Source of the DNA: Cystobacter fuscus DSM 2262 | GTDB taxonomy: Bacteria; Myxococcota; Myxococcia; Myxococcales; Myxococcaceae | DNA: 64,000 nucleotides | Direction: 5' to 3' | Assembly (NCBI RefSeq): GCF_000335475.2 | Contig: NZ_ANAH02000022.1 | Location: 44,473-108,472, forward strand | In this document: positions 52,211 through 60,470 of the stretch, one piece after another | How the letters are laid out: each line of letters begins with the position of its first letter | How positions within the stretch are numbered: position 1 is the first letter of the stretch | Notes under the pieces: model-generated | Database searches by the model: none | Told to the model about the DNA's origin: nothing | Seen by the model: the letters and a program-made list of their open reading frames with translations, nothing else | Translations under genes and position numbers: made by a program

Positions 52211-52344
52211 GTCGCGTGTTCGTGGTGCTGTAAAGCGCGAAGGAAAGCCGTGTCCCGACGGTTCGCCGTTTCAAGGTCGTCATCACTTGGTGTGTTAGTC
52301 TCTTGTTCGCTAGACAATGAGGCACGGGTGGCTTGTCAAGCCGC

Positions 52345-52532
52345 CTCCGGGAGGCCTGGATGAGGGCAGAGAGGAGGGTGGGTGCCGGCGTCCGAATATC
52401 CGCGCGACGCACGACGAACATCGGAATGCGCGTGCCGTCCTTCGAATGGTAGAAGCGCTGCTCGACCACGATGCGATCGAGATCGATCGCAACCTCGGGC
52501 CTGGCCCAGATCGTGAGGATACGGCGAGCGAC
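52345..52532 (-). pseudogene. Prolyl oligopeptidase (S9A) fragment
   Basis: Minus-strand frame reads IVVEQRFYHSKDGTRIPMFVVRR, the strand just before the catalytic domain of prolyl oligopeptidases. The catalytic domain itself (Ser GGSNGG) and the propeller are absent. The surrounding 52211-52854 also contains a second minus-strand stretch (about 52560-52750) I could not place; no intact gene is present. Confidence 0.6.
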
Positions 52533-52854
52533 ATCAGTCATCGCCGGCACGGTAGAGGCGTGGACCGTCCGACGTGCCATCGACGGAGGTCAACGCCAAC
52601 CGCGCCGCGCGGATGGCGAGGCCCTCACTGAAGGGCGAGAACTTCAGGTACGGCTCGAGCCGGGGCGAGCCAGCCACCCTCAGCACCGGGGACGAACCGA
52701 AGGTGTGCCCATGGCGGAGTGAAGGGTCGCGAACACTCGCGCCCGTTCCCGGCAACCCGTTGTGATCAGGGAAGCAACGAGTCTCGGGCTGTTCGATCCG
52801 GAACCCTCGCTCCCCTCACCCCGTTCCTCTTCCAGAGGGGAGCGCTACTCGTGG

Positions 52855-53448
52855 TTACCCCCCGCGACTCACCGAGGAGAACTGGTCATTGAAGACGTCA
52901 CCCACATACCAGGTGTTCTCCGAATAGGGGATCGGACCGCCGAAGGCGCCGGAGTCGTAACCGGCGTTCTGGAAGAATCTGGCCGAGCATCCCGAGACGA
53001 CCTGGACGGCGCTGATCCTATCATTCCAGCCGATGCTCCCAAGGTTGGAGTAGTCGTAGAAGAGCGTGAAGCTGGAGCCGGAATACCCGAAGTGCTCCCA
53101 GATCGTGGCGTACTGGGTCCCATGGGTGCCGCAGGCCTGCGCGGACACCTTCCCCGACTCGAGGCTCGCCATCATCTCCGGATGAGAGTCGTAGCAGGAG
53201 ATGATGCCGTGCCCCAGGTGGTCATCGCAGCTCACCGCCTCTCGGTTCCGCAGCAGCCACTCCAGGGACACCTGGGTTCCGCGGTAGGAGGCCATCACTC
53301 CGGACCCCCCCTCCTCGGGGAGCTGGCTCTCCTCCGGCCCGCAGCCCACGGGAGCCACCAGCAGCAGGCCGAGGAGGCCCGCCCAACGCGCTCCACGCGG
53401 ATTCCTGTCGAAGGACTTGTTGTTCATCTTCGTGTTCATGCGTTCCAT
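52855..53448 (-). CDS. Beta/gamma-crystallin-like lipoprotein
   Basis: Protein of 197 aa. Several Mets compete for the start; I use 53448 (AGAGAGACACTCC ahead), with 53439 and 53427 as alternatives. The lipobox is PVGC (about residue 36). The C-terminal 85 residues hold two Greek-key motifs: ATIWEHFGYSGSSFTLFYDY and ARFFQNAGYDSGAFGGPIPY, with NDRISAVQV between, the layout of beta/gamma-crystallin and SMPI-like domains. These may bind Ca2+ or inhibit proteases. The 53449-53735 gap holds no recognisable gene. Confidence 0.8.
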   Translation of the reverse strand: MERMNTKMNNKSFDRNPRGARWAGLLGLLLVAPVGCGPEESQLPEEGGSGVMASYRGTQVSLEWLLRNREAVSCDDHLGHGIISCYDSHPEMMASLESGKVSAQACGTHGTQYATIWEHFGYSGSSFTLFYDYSNLGSIGWNDRISAVQVVSGCSARFFQNAGYDSGAFGGPIPYSENTWYVGDVFNDQFSSVSRGG

Positions 53449-53735
53449 GGAGTGTCTCTCTTTCGTCCTGGTTGGGTGAGTGATTCCGTTCACCAGTTCC
53501 AAACCCCTGCTCGGCCCTGGTGAGACTCACTCTGCCCAGGACGTCGGGAGAACGCTGTGCGCCGATTCACTGTATAGCCGTGAAGCCCGTCATGGACTCG
53601 AGGCCGGCAGCGCATCCAGGACGACAGGCTTGAGCATCCCACCGGAATGCCGTGGTTGGACGCGCAGCTCGACACCTGCGTCACGGCGGGCTGGTGTCCG
53701 AGGGCATCTGGGTCAGAGCACTCCAAAACCGGGAC

Positions 53736-54196
53736 CTACCGGCGGCCCGGGCTCGTCCGGAACCACGTGGGCTCGGACCGGACCGTCGTGCCTCCCGTGA
53801 ACATGCCGCCGGTGAAGAAGGCCTCCTCGAAGAAGTGGTACGGATGGACGAGCTCGGGGCGGCTGGCGGCATCCAGGCGCTCGGCGAGCGGGGCCGGAAT
53901 CTCCACGTCGAGGGCGCGAAGGTTGCTCTCGAGCCGTCCCGCCCGCCGTGTTGCGCGAAGTACTCGCCGATGAGCTGCTCGCTGGTGCCGCCCGTATAGC
54001 CGTCCGCCGTGTCCAGGAAGTTACCGCCCGCCTCCAGGTAGCGCGCCAGGATGCGGTGGGCGGTTTCCTTCGGGCTGCCCCAGCCCCACTCGGTGCCGAA
54101 GGTCATGGTGCCCAGGCACAGCGGGCTCACGCGCAGGCCACTGCGGCCCAGCAGGTGGTACTGCGCCAGCGAGTCGATTCGAGGTGTCGTCGTCAT
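53736..54196 (-). pseudogene. Aldo-keto reductase with large internal deletion
   Basis: The N-terminal 80 codons (RVSPLCLGTMTFGTEWGWG, NFLDTADGYTGG.., GEYFAQHGGR) are joined, out of frame, to the last 65 codons (LDVEIPAPLAERLDAAS, ELVHPYHFFEEAF, ending TAG at 53736). About 180 residues, including the catalytic Lys and His, are missing. A normal family member has about 320-340 aa. Divergent from the LysR fragment at 54288. Confidence 0.88.
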
Positions 54197-54276
54197 GTGT
54201 CTCCCCTGTGGATGGCTTCAAACTGCCTTCCAGGGACCCCGAAATGAAGAGGCGGAATCCGCACACACTCTTTAGA

Positions 54277-54289
54277 ATTTCTTAGAAAT
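54277..54289. promoter_or_regulatory. LysR-type dyad overlapping the start codon
   Basis: ATTTC-TTA-GAAAT is a perfect 5-bp dyad whose right arm includes the first two bases of the LysR ATG at 54288. A repressor bound there would block both start sites of the AKR/LysR pair. Confidence 0.45.
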
Positions 54290-54703
54290 GGCCCTCACGC
54301 CCCTCAATGCCCTGGCCGTGTTCGTCACCGTCGCCCGGCGTCGCAGCTTCACCCAGGCCGCGAAGGAGCTCGGGGTCTCCTCCTCCGCGGTGAGTCAGGC
54401 CGTGCGCCAGTTGGAGGAGAAGCTGGGACACGCGCTGCTCGCCCGCACCACGCGCAGCGTGTCACTCACCGAGGCCGGGCGCCAGCTCCTGGAAGACGCC
54501 GCGCCGGGTCTCCAATCAGCGCTGGCGGCGCTCGAGCACCTGTCCGCCGATACCACGCAGCTCACGGGCTCGCTTCGCCTGTCGGTGCCCGCGTTCTCGC
54601 TGCCGCTCGTGGTCGAGCCCATGTTGGCGAAATTCCTCGAAGTCCATCCACATGTCCACGTCGACGTGTCCGTGCAGGACCGGTTCGTCAACATCGTCCT
54701 CTC
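54288..54703 (+). pseudogene. LysR regulator truncated after about 138 codons
   Basis: A normal LysR N-terminus (LNALAVFVTVARRRSFTQAA, HTH KELGVSSSAVSQAVRQLEEK) and the first part of the effector domain up to VDVSVQDRFVNIV. After this the frame continues into unrelated sequence. The regulator would have controlled the divergent aldo-keto reductase, itself a pseudogene. Confidence 0.85.
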
Positions 54704-54990
54704 TGGTCTCCTGTTGGTGGCCCTCGCGTCCGTGAAATGCATGCGTGGTGCCACGACTCCACCCGCTCCCGAAGACACGGCCTCGCCCGCTCCCCCAGGG
54801 AGCAGCACAGGAGGCGAGCGTGGCGCCGGAGGCAGGGGCGAGCAAGGACAGGACGCCGCCAGGAGACCAGGTCCTGGTGGCGGGAGGCTCGCTCGGGCCC
54901 TACGACCCAGGCCACGCGGAGGTGTACGACCCGAGCATAGGAAGGATGGAAGGCCTGTGGAGAGGTGGTGGACTGGAGCGGAGGGGCCGA
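54703..54990 (+). pseudogene. Kelch-repeat lipoprotein fragment
   Basis: Reading begins SGLLLVALASVKCMRG, the end of a lipoprotein signal, and a second frame gives DQVLVAGGSLGPYDPGHAEVYDPSIG, the form of a kelch propeller blade. A frameshift near 54830 and the missing blades make this a remnant. It is joined directly to the truncated LysR gene. Confidence 0.6.
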
Positions 54991-55055
54991 TGACCATTCA
55001 GTGGTGAATCGTCAGAGACCTTGGTTTCGTGCCAACCATGCCGATCAGGCTTCGC

Positions 55056-55093
55056 GTGAACTGCCTCCTGTTGGTTGTCAGGAGGCAGTTCAC
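55056..55093. terminator. Long perfect hairpin after the FG-GAP gene
   Basis: GTGAACTGCCTCCTG pairs with CAGGAGGCAGTTCAC over 15 bp around the loop TTGGTTGT. It lies 31 bases beyond the stop (55124) of the minus-strand FG-GAP gene. No T-tract follows on either strand. Confidence 0.65.
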
Positions 55094-55123
55094 ATGATGG
55101 GTGCACGTTCCGCCGTGCGAGCC

Positions 55124-56590
55124 TCAGTAGTTGGCCAAGGGGTTCGACACCACGTACATGCGCATGTCTTTGCACCGGCGTGCGAAGAGGTACTTCGGCT
55201 GACCAGCGACTGCGCGGACCAACGCGTAGCTGGCGCTGCCTCCTGCGTTGTTCGCGAGCGGCCAGTCGCCAATGAATGACACCGCGGGGCTGTAGTTATG
55301 GTTCGACCAGTTCCAGGTGAACTGGCTGCCGGACCAGTCCACGGTGGTGGCCCAGCTCGCACTCGGGCCCTTCTGGATGAAGAACCACTCGTCACGAGAG
55401 TCCAGCTGGTCGATGTTGCCCACCAGCAACGCGCCACTGTTGGCCTGCGGGTAGCCCACGCCAGCGATGTTGTTGGCCCCATAGGTGCTCCAGGCCCAAT
55501 TGAAGCCGTTATTGGCGAAGTTGAAGGTCGTCGCCCAACCGCTCAGCCCCAGGACCTCGTCCTGGCCATCACCGTTGGTGTCGCCGCCGTTGCGCAGGCT
55601 GGACCGGTAGCCATACATTCCGTGAGACGTGCTGCCGTACGTGCTCCAGACCCAGTCCCAACTGCTGCCATTGAACCGGAAGAGCGTGATCCACCCGTTC
55701 GGGTTCACGCCGAGGATCTCATCCTTGTTGACGGGCGAGTTCCCGCTGTTGTTGACGGTGTCGAAGTTGCCGACCACGAGGTATCCGCCCCCGTTGGCAT
55801 GCGCGTAGAGCTGGTCCTGGGTGCTGCCATTGCTGCTCCAGCCCCAGTTCCACGTGCCGTTGTCGAAGTGGAACATCGTCACCCACGAGGAGACACCCAG
55901 CACCTCGTCCTTGCCGTCTCCGTCGAAGTCGCCGACGACGAGGTTGTTGCGGTACGGGTAGATGCCGCCGCCCGCGCTGGAGCTGCCGTAGTTGCTCCAG
56001 CCCCACTCCCAGTCGTTGTTGTGCCAGTGGAACAGGGTCATCCACCCACTCGTGCTGACGGCGAGGATGTCCTCGGCGCCGTCTCCGTCGAAGTCACCGA
56101 TGTAGTGCTTGGAATAGCCCGCGAGACCCGACTGGCTTGAGGCCGTCCAGACCTTCTGCCAGCCAGGGCTTTGACCGCCGACGGTCACCGTGAGCGTGCT
56201 GGAGTCCGCCACCTGGCCCAAAATGTTATAGATACGGAAGGTCACCGTGACCGTCTGGCCGGGCGTGACGTTCGAGGGAAGGATGCCGCTGAGGATGACG
56301 TTCGAGCTGCCGATGATCTGCTGGTAGGCACCGGCGACGACACCGTTCCAGGAGGCCTGGAGGTTCTGGATGGTGAAGGGCCCAGACTGCGACAGCGTCA
56401 TGCGATACATGCCAGAGGCCAGGGCTCCGGAATACGAGCCGTTGGAGTTCACGAAGTTCTGGCCGGAGGGCACCACTGGTTCCGGACAGAACGACACCGT
56501 CGCCGCGGAGGAGGCACCGGGCAACACGAGGGCGAGCGCGAGCAGGATCAGAGGAAGACGCATGCAGGTGGGAGCTTCGTGATTTCTCAT
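55124..56590 (-). CDS. Secreted FG-GAP/VCBS-repeat protein
   Basis: Protein of 488 aa; GAGGCCCCTC lies before the Met at 56590, and the Met at 56563 is an alternative. Signal peptide (MRLPLILLALALVLPGASSA). After a beta domain at about 40-150, repeats of the form HYIGDFDGDGAEDILAV, LVVGDFDGDGKDEVLGV, and LVVGNFD..KDEILGV occur every 60-65 residues. Their DxDGDGxxD loops bind Ca2+ in the FG-GAP propeller. No catalytic domain is visible. Possibly adhesive or part of a larger surface complex. Confidence 0.88.
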   Translation of the reverse strand: MRNHEAPTCMRLPLILLALALVLPGASSAATVSFCPEPVVPSGQNFVNSNGSYSGALASGMYRMTLSQSGPFTIQNLQASWNGVVAGAYQQIIGSSNVILSGILPSNVTPGQTVTVTFRIYNILGQVADSSTLTVTVGGQSPGWQKVWTASSQSGLAGYSKHYIGDFDGDGAEDILAVSTSGWMTLFHWHNNDWEWGWSNYGSSSAGGGIYPYRNNLVVGDFDGDGKDEVLGVSSWVTMFHFDNGTWNWGWSSNGSTQDQLYAHANGGGYLVVGNFDTVNNSGNSPVNKDEILGVNPNGWITLFRFNGSSWDWVWSTYGSTSHGMYGYRSSLRNGGDTNGDGQDEVLGLSGWATTFNFANNGFNWAWSTYGANNIAGVGYPQANSGALLVGNIDQLDSRDEWFFIQKGPSASWATTVDWSGSQFTWNWSNHNYSPAVSFIGDWPLANNAGGSASYALVRAVAGQPKYLFARRCKDMRMYVVSNPLANY

Positions 56591-56791
56591 GAGGGGCCTC
56601 GGAGGAGTGCCCTGCGTGGCCTTGTGGCCCGGCGCAGGTGGACAACGAGGCGTCACCAAGCACCGACTGTGCCAGCAGCCAACACGCGCTCGCTCTCCGT
56701 CGTCTCCAGGGACAGATGTCCTGTCTCTGTTGCAGCCCAGGCGACAAAACCCGCCTCGCCTGTGACCGCGCTGGTTACAAGTCGGCAGCGC

Positions 56792-56855
56792 GGCTTCTCC
56801 ACCGCCTGGCGTACTGCTCGGCCGGCTCCCGCCCGCGGCCCTCCTCGGCCCCTCT
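56792..56855 (+). repeat. Sixty-four-base block repeated at 58176-58242
   Basis: The shared core CTCGGCCGGCTCCCG, CCGCGGCCCTCCTC and CCCCTCT matches 58176-58242 with few changes, in the same orientation. The second copy lies in the 3' region of the IS91-like remnant, so this is likely another piece of that element's end. The rest of 56591-56999 has no gene. Confidence 0.6.
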
Positions 56856-56923
56856 GACACCATCACAGCATGCCGGTCCTCCGCATCGAAGTTCGGACCA
56901 ATCGCTTATGGCAAAATCCATTC

Positions 56924-56939
56924 CGTTGCGCTAGCAACG
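56924..56939. promoter_or_regulatory. Perfect palindrome upstream of the M57 protease pseudogene
   Basis: CGTTGC-GCTA-GCAACG, 61 bases before the ATG at 57000, in the only A/T-containing stretch of that gap. An operator is possible. Confidence 0.4.
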
Positions 56940-56999
56940 AGTTGCCGGGAGGTCGCCACGAGGCAGCGATCCCGGAGATGCGTTCACCAAGGGGTTTCC

Positions 57000-57963
57000 A
57001 TGTTTCCAAGAAGCGTCGTACTTGCGGCGGGATGTATTGCATTGACGTTCGGGTGCTCCGGACAACCCGATGAGACGCAGGAGATCGTCGGCAATCTGGT
57101 CAAGGCGGGGTTCCCTGCCAATGACATCATGATCGTCGACGGGAAGGTCTACGTCGGGCGGGACGCCGAGGTGTCCCTGGCCGCGTCGCGCGAGATGCTC
57201 GGAACCGGCGACACCACCTAGGAGCAATACCGCACCAACAACCTCATCAGCACGTCGCTGTCGAAGATCTGCATCAACGGCTCGACGTTCACCGGCGCGT
57301 TCAGCACGGCGCTCGATCTGGCCATCCAGAACTACGACGAGCTGCCACTCACCTTCGCCATGGCGCGCACGCCGAGCACCGGCTGCAGCTTCACCATCAA
57401 CGCGGTGCTCCAGCCGGGCATGGTGGGAGGATCCGCCGGTTTCCCGTCGGGCGGGCTGCCGTACTCGACGATCAACATCGGTGCCGGACTCGCCTCGTAC
57501 AGCGTCGACGTCATCGAGCACGTCATCACGCACGAGCTCGGCCACACCATCGGGTTCCGCCACACGGACTACTACAACCGCAGCATCAGCTGCGGCTCCG
57601 GCGGTAACGAGGGCGACGCTGGCGTCGGCGCCATTCACATCCCGGGCACGCCGACCAGGGCGAACGTCGGCGGCTCGCTCATGAACTCCTGCTTCCGTTC
57701 TGTCGAGACAGGCGAGTTCGCCTCCAGCGACATTACCGCGCTGAAGGCGTTGTACCTCGCGCAGAACAGCGCCTGGCAGTCGGCACCTCAGTTCACTCCG
57801 CCCTTCCATCTCTCCTCGGACACCGTGGGCGACCTGGGTGGCCGCTTCGTCGACCTCAACGGCGATGGCCGGGCCGATTTCGCCTACTACCGCTGGATTG
57901 ACGGGTCCAACCAGCAAGCGGGGGCCTACCTCAACACCGCTGGCACTGGAGCGTTTGTCACGA
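57000..57963 (+). pseudogene. M57-type (PrtB-like) zinc protease with internal stop and lost 3' end
   Basis: The frame starts at 57000 with a lipoprotein-like signal (LTFGC), then is broken by one in-frame TAG at 57219-57221 (GTGDTT*EQYRTN) and continues in the same frame. The metalloprotease core has ITHELGHTIGFRHTDYYNR, the M57 HE(I/L)GHxIGFRHTD signature, and MNSC at the Met-turn. An FG-GAP repeat starts (VDLNGDGRADFAYY) and is cut off at about 57963 by the IS91-like tail. The TAG could be a sequencing error or a recent mutation; the 3' truncation is definite. Confidence 0.85.
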
Positions 57964-58285
57964 GCAGAGCTGGCGGACGTGAAGCCAGCGGGAGGGGTGA
58001 GCGCGATGGTGGAGCACCTGGGCTTGCCCCCGGCAGGTGCGAGCCTGACCCCGGCGCGAGCGCCACCCCAGGGCGCCTGGTGTTGAGGCTTACGCGGCCA
58101 CAGCCCAGAGACCTGGTGCCCCTGCCGCGCCCCTCATGAGAGGCAGGCCTGGACAGGCATGCCCAAGGAGGCTGCCTGGCCTCTCCACCGGCCCGGCGCA
58201 CAGCTCGGCCGGCTCCCGTCCGCGGCCCTCCTCCGCCCCTCTGCACCAGCCCTCCCCCTCAACACGTCCTCTATCCTGCCTATAC
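57964..58285 (+). mobile_element. IS91-like remnant: transposase C-terminus and element 3' end
   Basis: The frame to the TGA at 58084-58086 reads ELADVKPAGGVSAMVEHLGLPP then AGASLTPARAPPQGAW, the end of an IS91-family transposase. The next 200 bases carry the 64-base block also found at 56792 and end CCCTCAACA..CCTATAC (58256-58285), matching the terminus at 25836. The element's left part is missing. Its end abuts the truncated WrbA gene. Confidence 0.65.
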
Positions 58286-58482
58286 GTCACGTCAGCCGTG
58301 GCAGCCTGATGCGCAGCCCACGCCGCGTTGTTGTCGATGACAGCCTGCGGAGGGAGCTCGGCGACCTGCCGCACCCGGACCTCTGCGCCCAGCGCCTCCG
58401 CCTCGTCCCTGATCTCCTTCGCGATGTTCGTCCCGGTTCCGGTCGACGAGTAGTAGATGATCGCGATCTTCGTAGCTTCCAT
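58286..58482 (-). pseudogene. wrbA: WrbA/NAD(P)H:quinone oxidoreductase, 5' fragment
   Basis: Sixty-five codons from MEATKIAIIYYSSTGTGTNIA to AAWAAHQAATADV, the flavodoxin-fold start of WrbA with the FMN-phosphate loop SSTGTGTN. AAGGAACC precedes the ATG at 58482. The rest of about 200 aa is lost at the IS91-like end. The promoter side with two operators is intact, so the fragment is probably still transcribed. Confidence 0.85.
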
Positions 58483-58507
58483 GGTTCCTTCATCCGTCAG
58501 CATGTGA

Positions 58508-58543
58508 GGTGATGTATCACCCTGCCCAGGATGATACATCACC
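58508..58543. promoter_or_regulatory. Two MarR operators before the wrbA fragment
   Basis: GGTGAT-GT-ATCACC (58508-58521) and GGATGATACATCACC (58529-58543), inverted with respect to each other. The same motif occurs twice in front of the SDR at 59260 and 59284. Confidence 0.7.
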
Positions 58544-58631
58544 ACTCAGCGACGCGTGACCCGCTCGGACAGCATGCGGGCGGAGTCCAGGGAAGAGGGT
58601 GAGCGCGCCACCTCGACGGGGCGCGTCGACG

Positions 58632-59108
58632 TCATTCCGCGAGGTCGGACTCCCGCCCGTCCTTCTCGTCGATGTTGTCGAGAACCGCCTCCGCCACATC
58701 GGCCAAGACGTCCAGTTGCCGTGGGCTGAGCACGTCGAAGAACACCTCCCGGATGTCCTGAAGGTGGCGCGGGGCCGCGGCCTGGATGATCTCGCGCCCC
58801 GCCTCGGTGAGAGCGACCACGCTCCCGCGGCTATCGTCTTGGCAGGCATGCCGCTCGATGAGGCCGCGGGTGGCCATTCGCGACACCTGATGGATGAGCC
58901 GCGTTTTCTCCCAGCGCAGCAGATCGCGCAGCTCGAACACCCGGAGCCGGCCGTCGGGTTGTTGGAAGAGCCCGAACAAGACCGCGAAATCGGCCCAGGA
59001 GAGCCCGCTGTCCTGCATGAGCTGTCGACTGATGTGACGGCGCAGGTCGTCCTGCATCCTGAGCAGCCCCGACCATGCGCGTCGCTCACGTTCGTCAAGC
59101 TCCTTCAT
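58632..59108 (-). CDS. MarR-family transcriptional regulator
   Basis: Protein of 158 aa; GGAGGG eight bases ahead of the ATG. Winged-helix parts: SWADFAVLFGLFQQPDGRLRVFELRDLLRWEKTRLIHQVSRM (core LRDLLRWEKTRLIHQVSRM) and wing DDSRGSVVALTEAGRE, with the DxRxx residues reading DDSRGS. Four copies of its likely operator GGTGATNNATCACC lie upstream of the wrbA fragment and of the divergent SDR, but none directly in front of its own start within 100 bases except those shared with the SDR side. Confidence 0.92.
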   Translation of the reverse strand: MKELDERERRAWSGLLRMQDDLRRHISRQLMQDSGLSWADFAVLFGLFQQPDGRLRVFELRDLLRWEKTRLIHQVSRMATRGLIERHACQDDSRGSVVALTEAGREIIQAAAPRHLQDIREVFFDVLSPRQLDVLADVAEAVLDNIDEKDGRESDLAE

Positions 59109-59243
59109 TCAGGTTGCCCTCCACTGTTGTCACGGTTGTCGCGCCCACTCGCATGAGCGCCTCGAGATTCACGATACGCGGGCCCCATCGATGGCGACGG
59201 ACCGCCGATGCCTCGCGAGCTGCGCGACCCACGCCGTGCGCTG

Positions 59244-59298
59244 TTGACAAGCGGATATGGGTGATAAATCATATAAGCAGGAAGGTGATATATCACCT
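59244..59298 (+). promoter_or_regulatory. Promoter with two MarR operators ahead of the SDR
   Basis: TTGACA (59244-59249), 17 bases, AATCAT (59267-59272), with the operator-like GGTGATAAATCATA (59260-59273) over the -10 region. The perfect palindrome AGGTGATATATCACCT (59283-59298) follows at about +10 to +25. Repression by the neighbouring MarR is the natural reading. Confidence 0.65.
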
Positions 59299-59421
59299 AT
59301 CCACGAGCACGCACCGAGCATGGCTGCTCACGGGACGGGGAGCCCCTCTCGTGGAGGACGTCGTCCGCGACACGGACATCGCGCAGGGATGACACCCCCG
59401 CGCACGGAGAAAGGAACCACC

Positions 59422-60171
59422 ATGGGAAGGGTAGAAGGGCGCACTGCCATCGTCACGGGCGGAGGCAAGGGGATGGGCGCGGCCACGGTGCGCCTCCTCG
59501 CCGCGGAGGGCGCCAACGTGATCGCGGCCGATGTCGACATCGCGAGCGCCGAGGCGCTCGCCGGCGAACTCGGCCCGAAGGTGACCGCCGCCACTCTCGA
59601 CGTCAGGTCGCCGGAGTCCTGGTCAGCTGTGGTCGACGGCGCCGAACGGCGCTTCGGTACGGTCGACATCCTCGTCAACAACGCCGGGATCGCCGACCCT
59701 GGCGAGCTGAAGGACTGGGATCTCGCACGGATGCAGCGGATGCTGGACGTCAACCTCATCGGTGTGTTCAACGGTGTTCAGGCCGTCGCACCGGGAATGC
59801 GGAAGCTCAAGCGGGGTTCGATCGTCAACATCGGCTCGGTGGGCGGCTTCCAGGGCATCCCGCGGATGTCCGGCTACGTCATCGCCAAATGGGGCGTCCG
59901 CGGACTCACGAAGACCGCAGCGCTGGAACTCGGCCCATACGGGATCCGCGTCAACGCGGTGCACCCCGGGCAGACCAGGACGCCCATGACCGCCGACGTC
60001 GTGTTCGACACCAGCGGCATCGCCCTCGGCCGTGTCGGTGAGCCCGAGGACATCGCGCGCGCCGTGCTCTTCTTCGCTTCCGACGACTCCAGTTTCGTCA
60101 CCGGTGCGGAGCTCGCCGTCGACGGCGGTCAGCTCGCGGGCCCGGCTGACTACTCAGGGCTGCCCAGGTAG
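59422..60171 (+). CDS. Short-chain dehydrogenase/reductase (3-alpha/20-beta-HSD-like)
   Basis: Protein of 249 aa; GAGAAAGGAACC ahead of the ATG at 59422. It has a complete classical SDR set: AIVTGGGKGMGAATV (TGxxxGxG), LVNNAG, Ser in VNIGSVGG, and YVIAK (Tyr and Lys). The C-terminus has FVTGAELAVDGGQ. It is an NAD(P)-dependent oxidoreductase for a hydroxy/keto small molecule. Its promoter carries two MarR operators shared with the neighbouring regulator. Confidence 0.94.
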   Translation: MGRVEGRTAIVTGGGKGMGAATVRLLAAEGANVIAADVDIASAEALAGELGPKVTAATLDVRSPESWSAVVDGAERRFGTVDILVNNAGIADPGELKDWDLARMQRMLDVNLIGVFNGVQAVAPGMRKLKRGSIVNIGSVGGFQGIPRMSGYVIAKWGVRGLTKTAALELGPYGIRVNAVHPGQTRTPMTADVVFDTSGIALGRVGEPEDIARAVLFFASDDSSFVTGAELAVDGGQLAGPADYSGLPR

Positions 60172-60225
60172 TGGGCGCTCTGCCCATGAGGTGCACCCCC
60201 ATCGTTCCCTGCCTGGGGCCGGCGT

Positions 60226-60427
60226 CTACTTGCGCGCCGGCCCCAGCAATTGCGGCAGGCACGTGAGACCCGGCCACTCCGCGCTCCTCTCCACCAGACC
60301 CTCCTTCACCCCATGGGCCAGCACGTAGCGCAGCCGTCCCACCAGCGCCGTGTCGTCCAGCACCGGCTCCGCCGAGTAGCGCCGCTCCCAGAAACCTCCA
60401 CTCCAGTCCACCAGCTTGCCCACCTTA
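60226..60427 (-). pseudogene. Y1 transposase (RAYT/IS200-like) fragment
   Basis: Minus-strand frame reads VGKLVDWSGGFWERRYSAEPV, LRYVLAHGVKEGLVERS and EWPGLTCLPQLLGPARK. The stretch to 60360 is closely similar in DNA to 26521-26632. N-terminal HUH and catalytic Tyr regions are missing. The fragment stops 44 bases from the XRE regulator gene. Confidence 0.75.
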
Positions 60428-60470
60428 GCGGCCAACCGAGAGCGCCCGCACGCCGCCTGAGGCGGCACCG

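Noticed and set aside
56591..56999. A small gene in the gap before the M57 protease
   Set aside because: Short frames exist on both strands but follow the repeated 64-base block and lack ribosome sites or known motifs.
57219..57221. Programmed readthrough or non-standard amino acid at the TAG of the M57 gene
   Set aside because: No supporting signal is seen, and the gene is already truncated at its 3' end, so ordinary decay is the simpler explanation.
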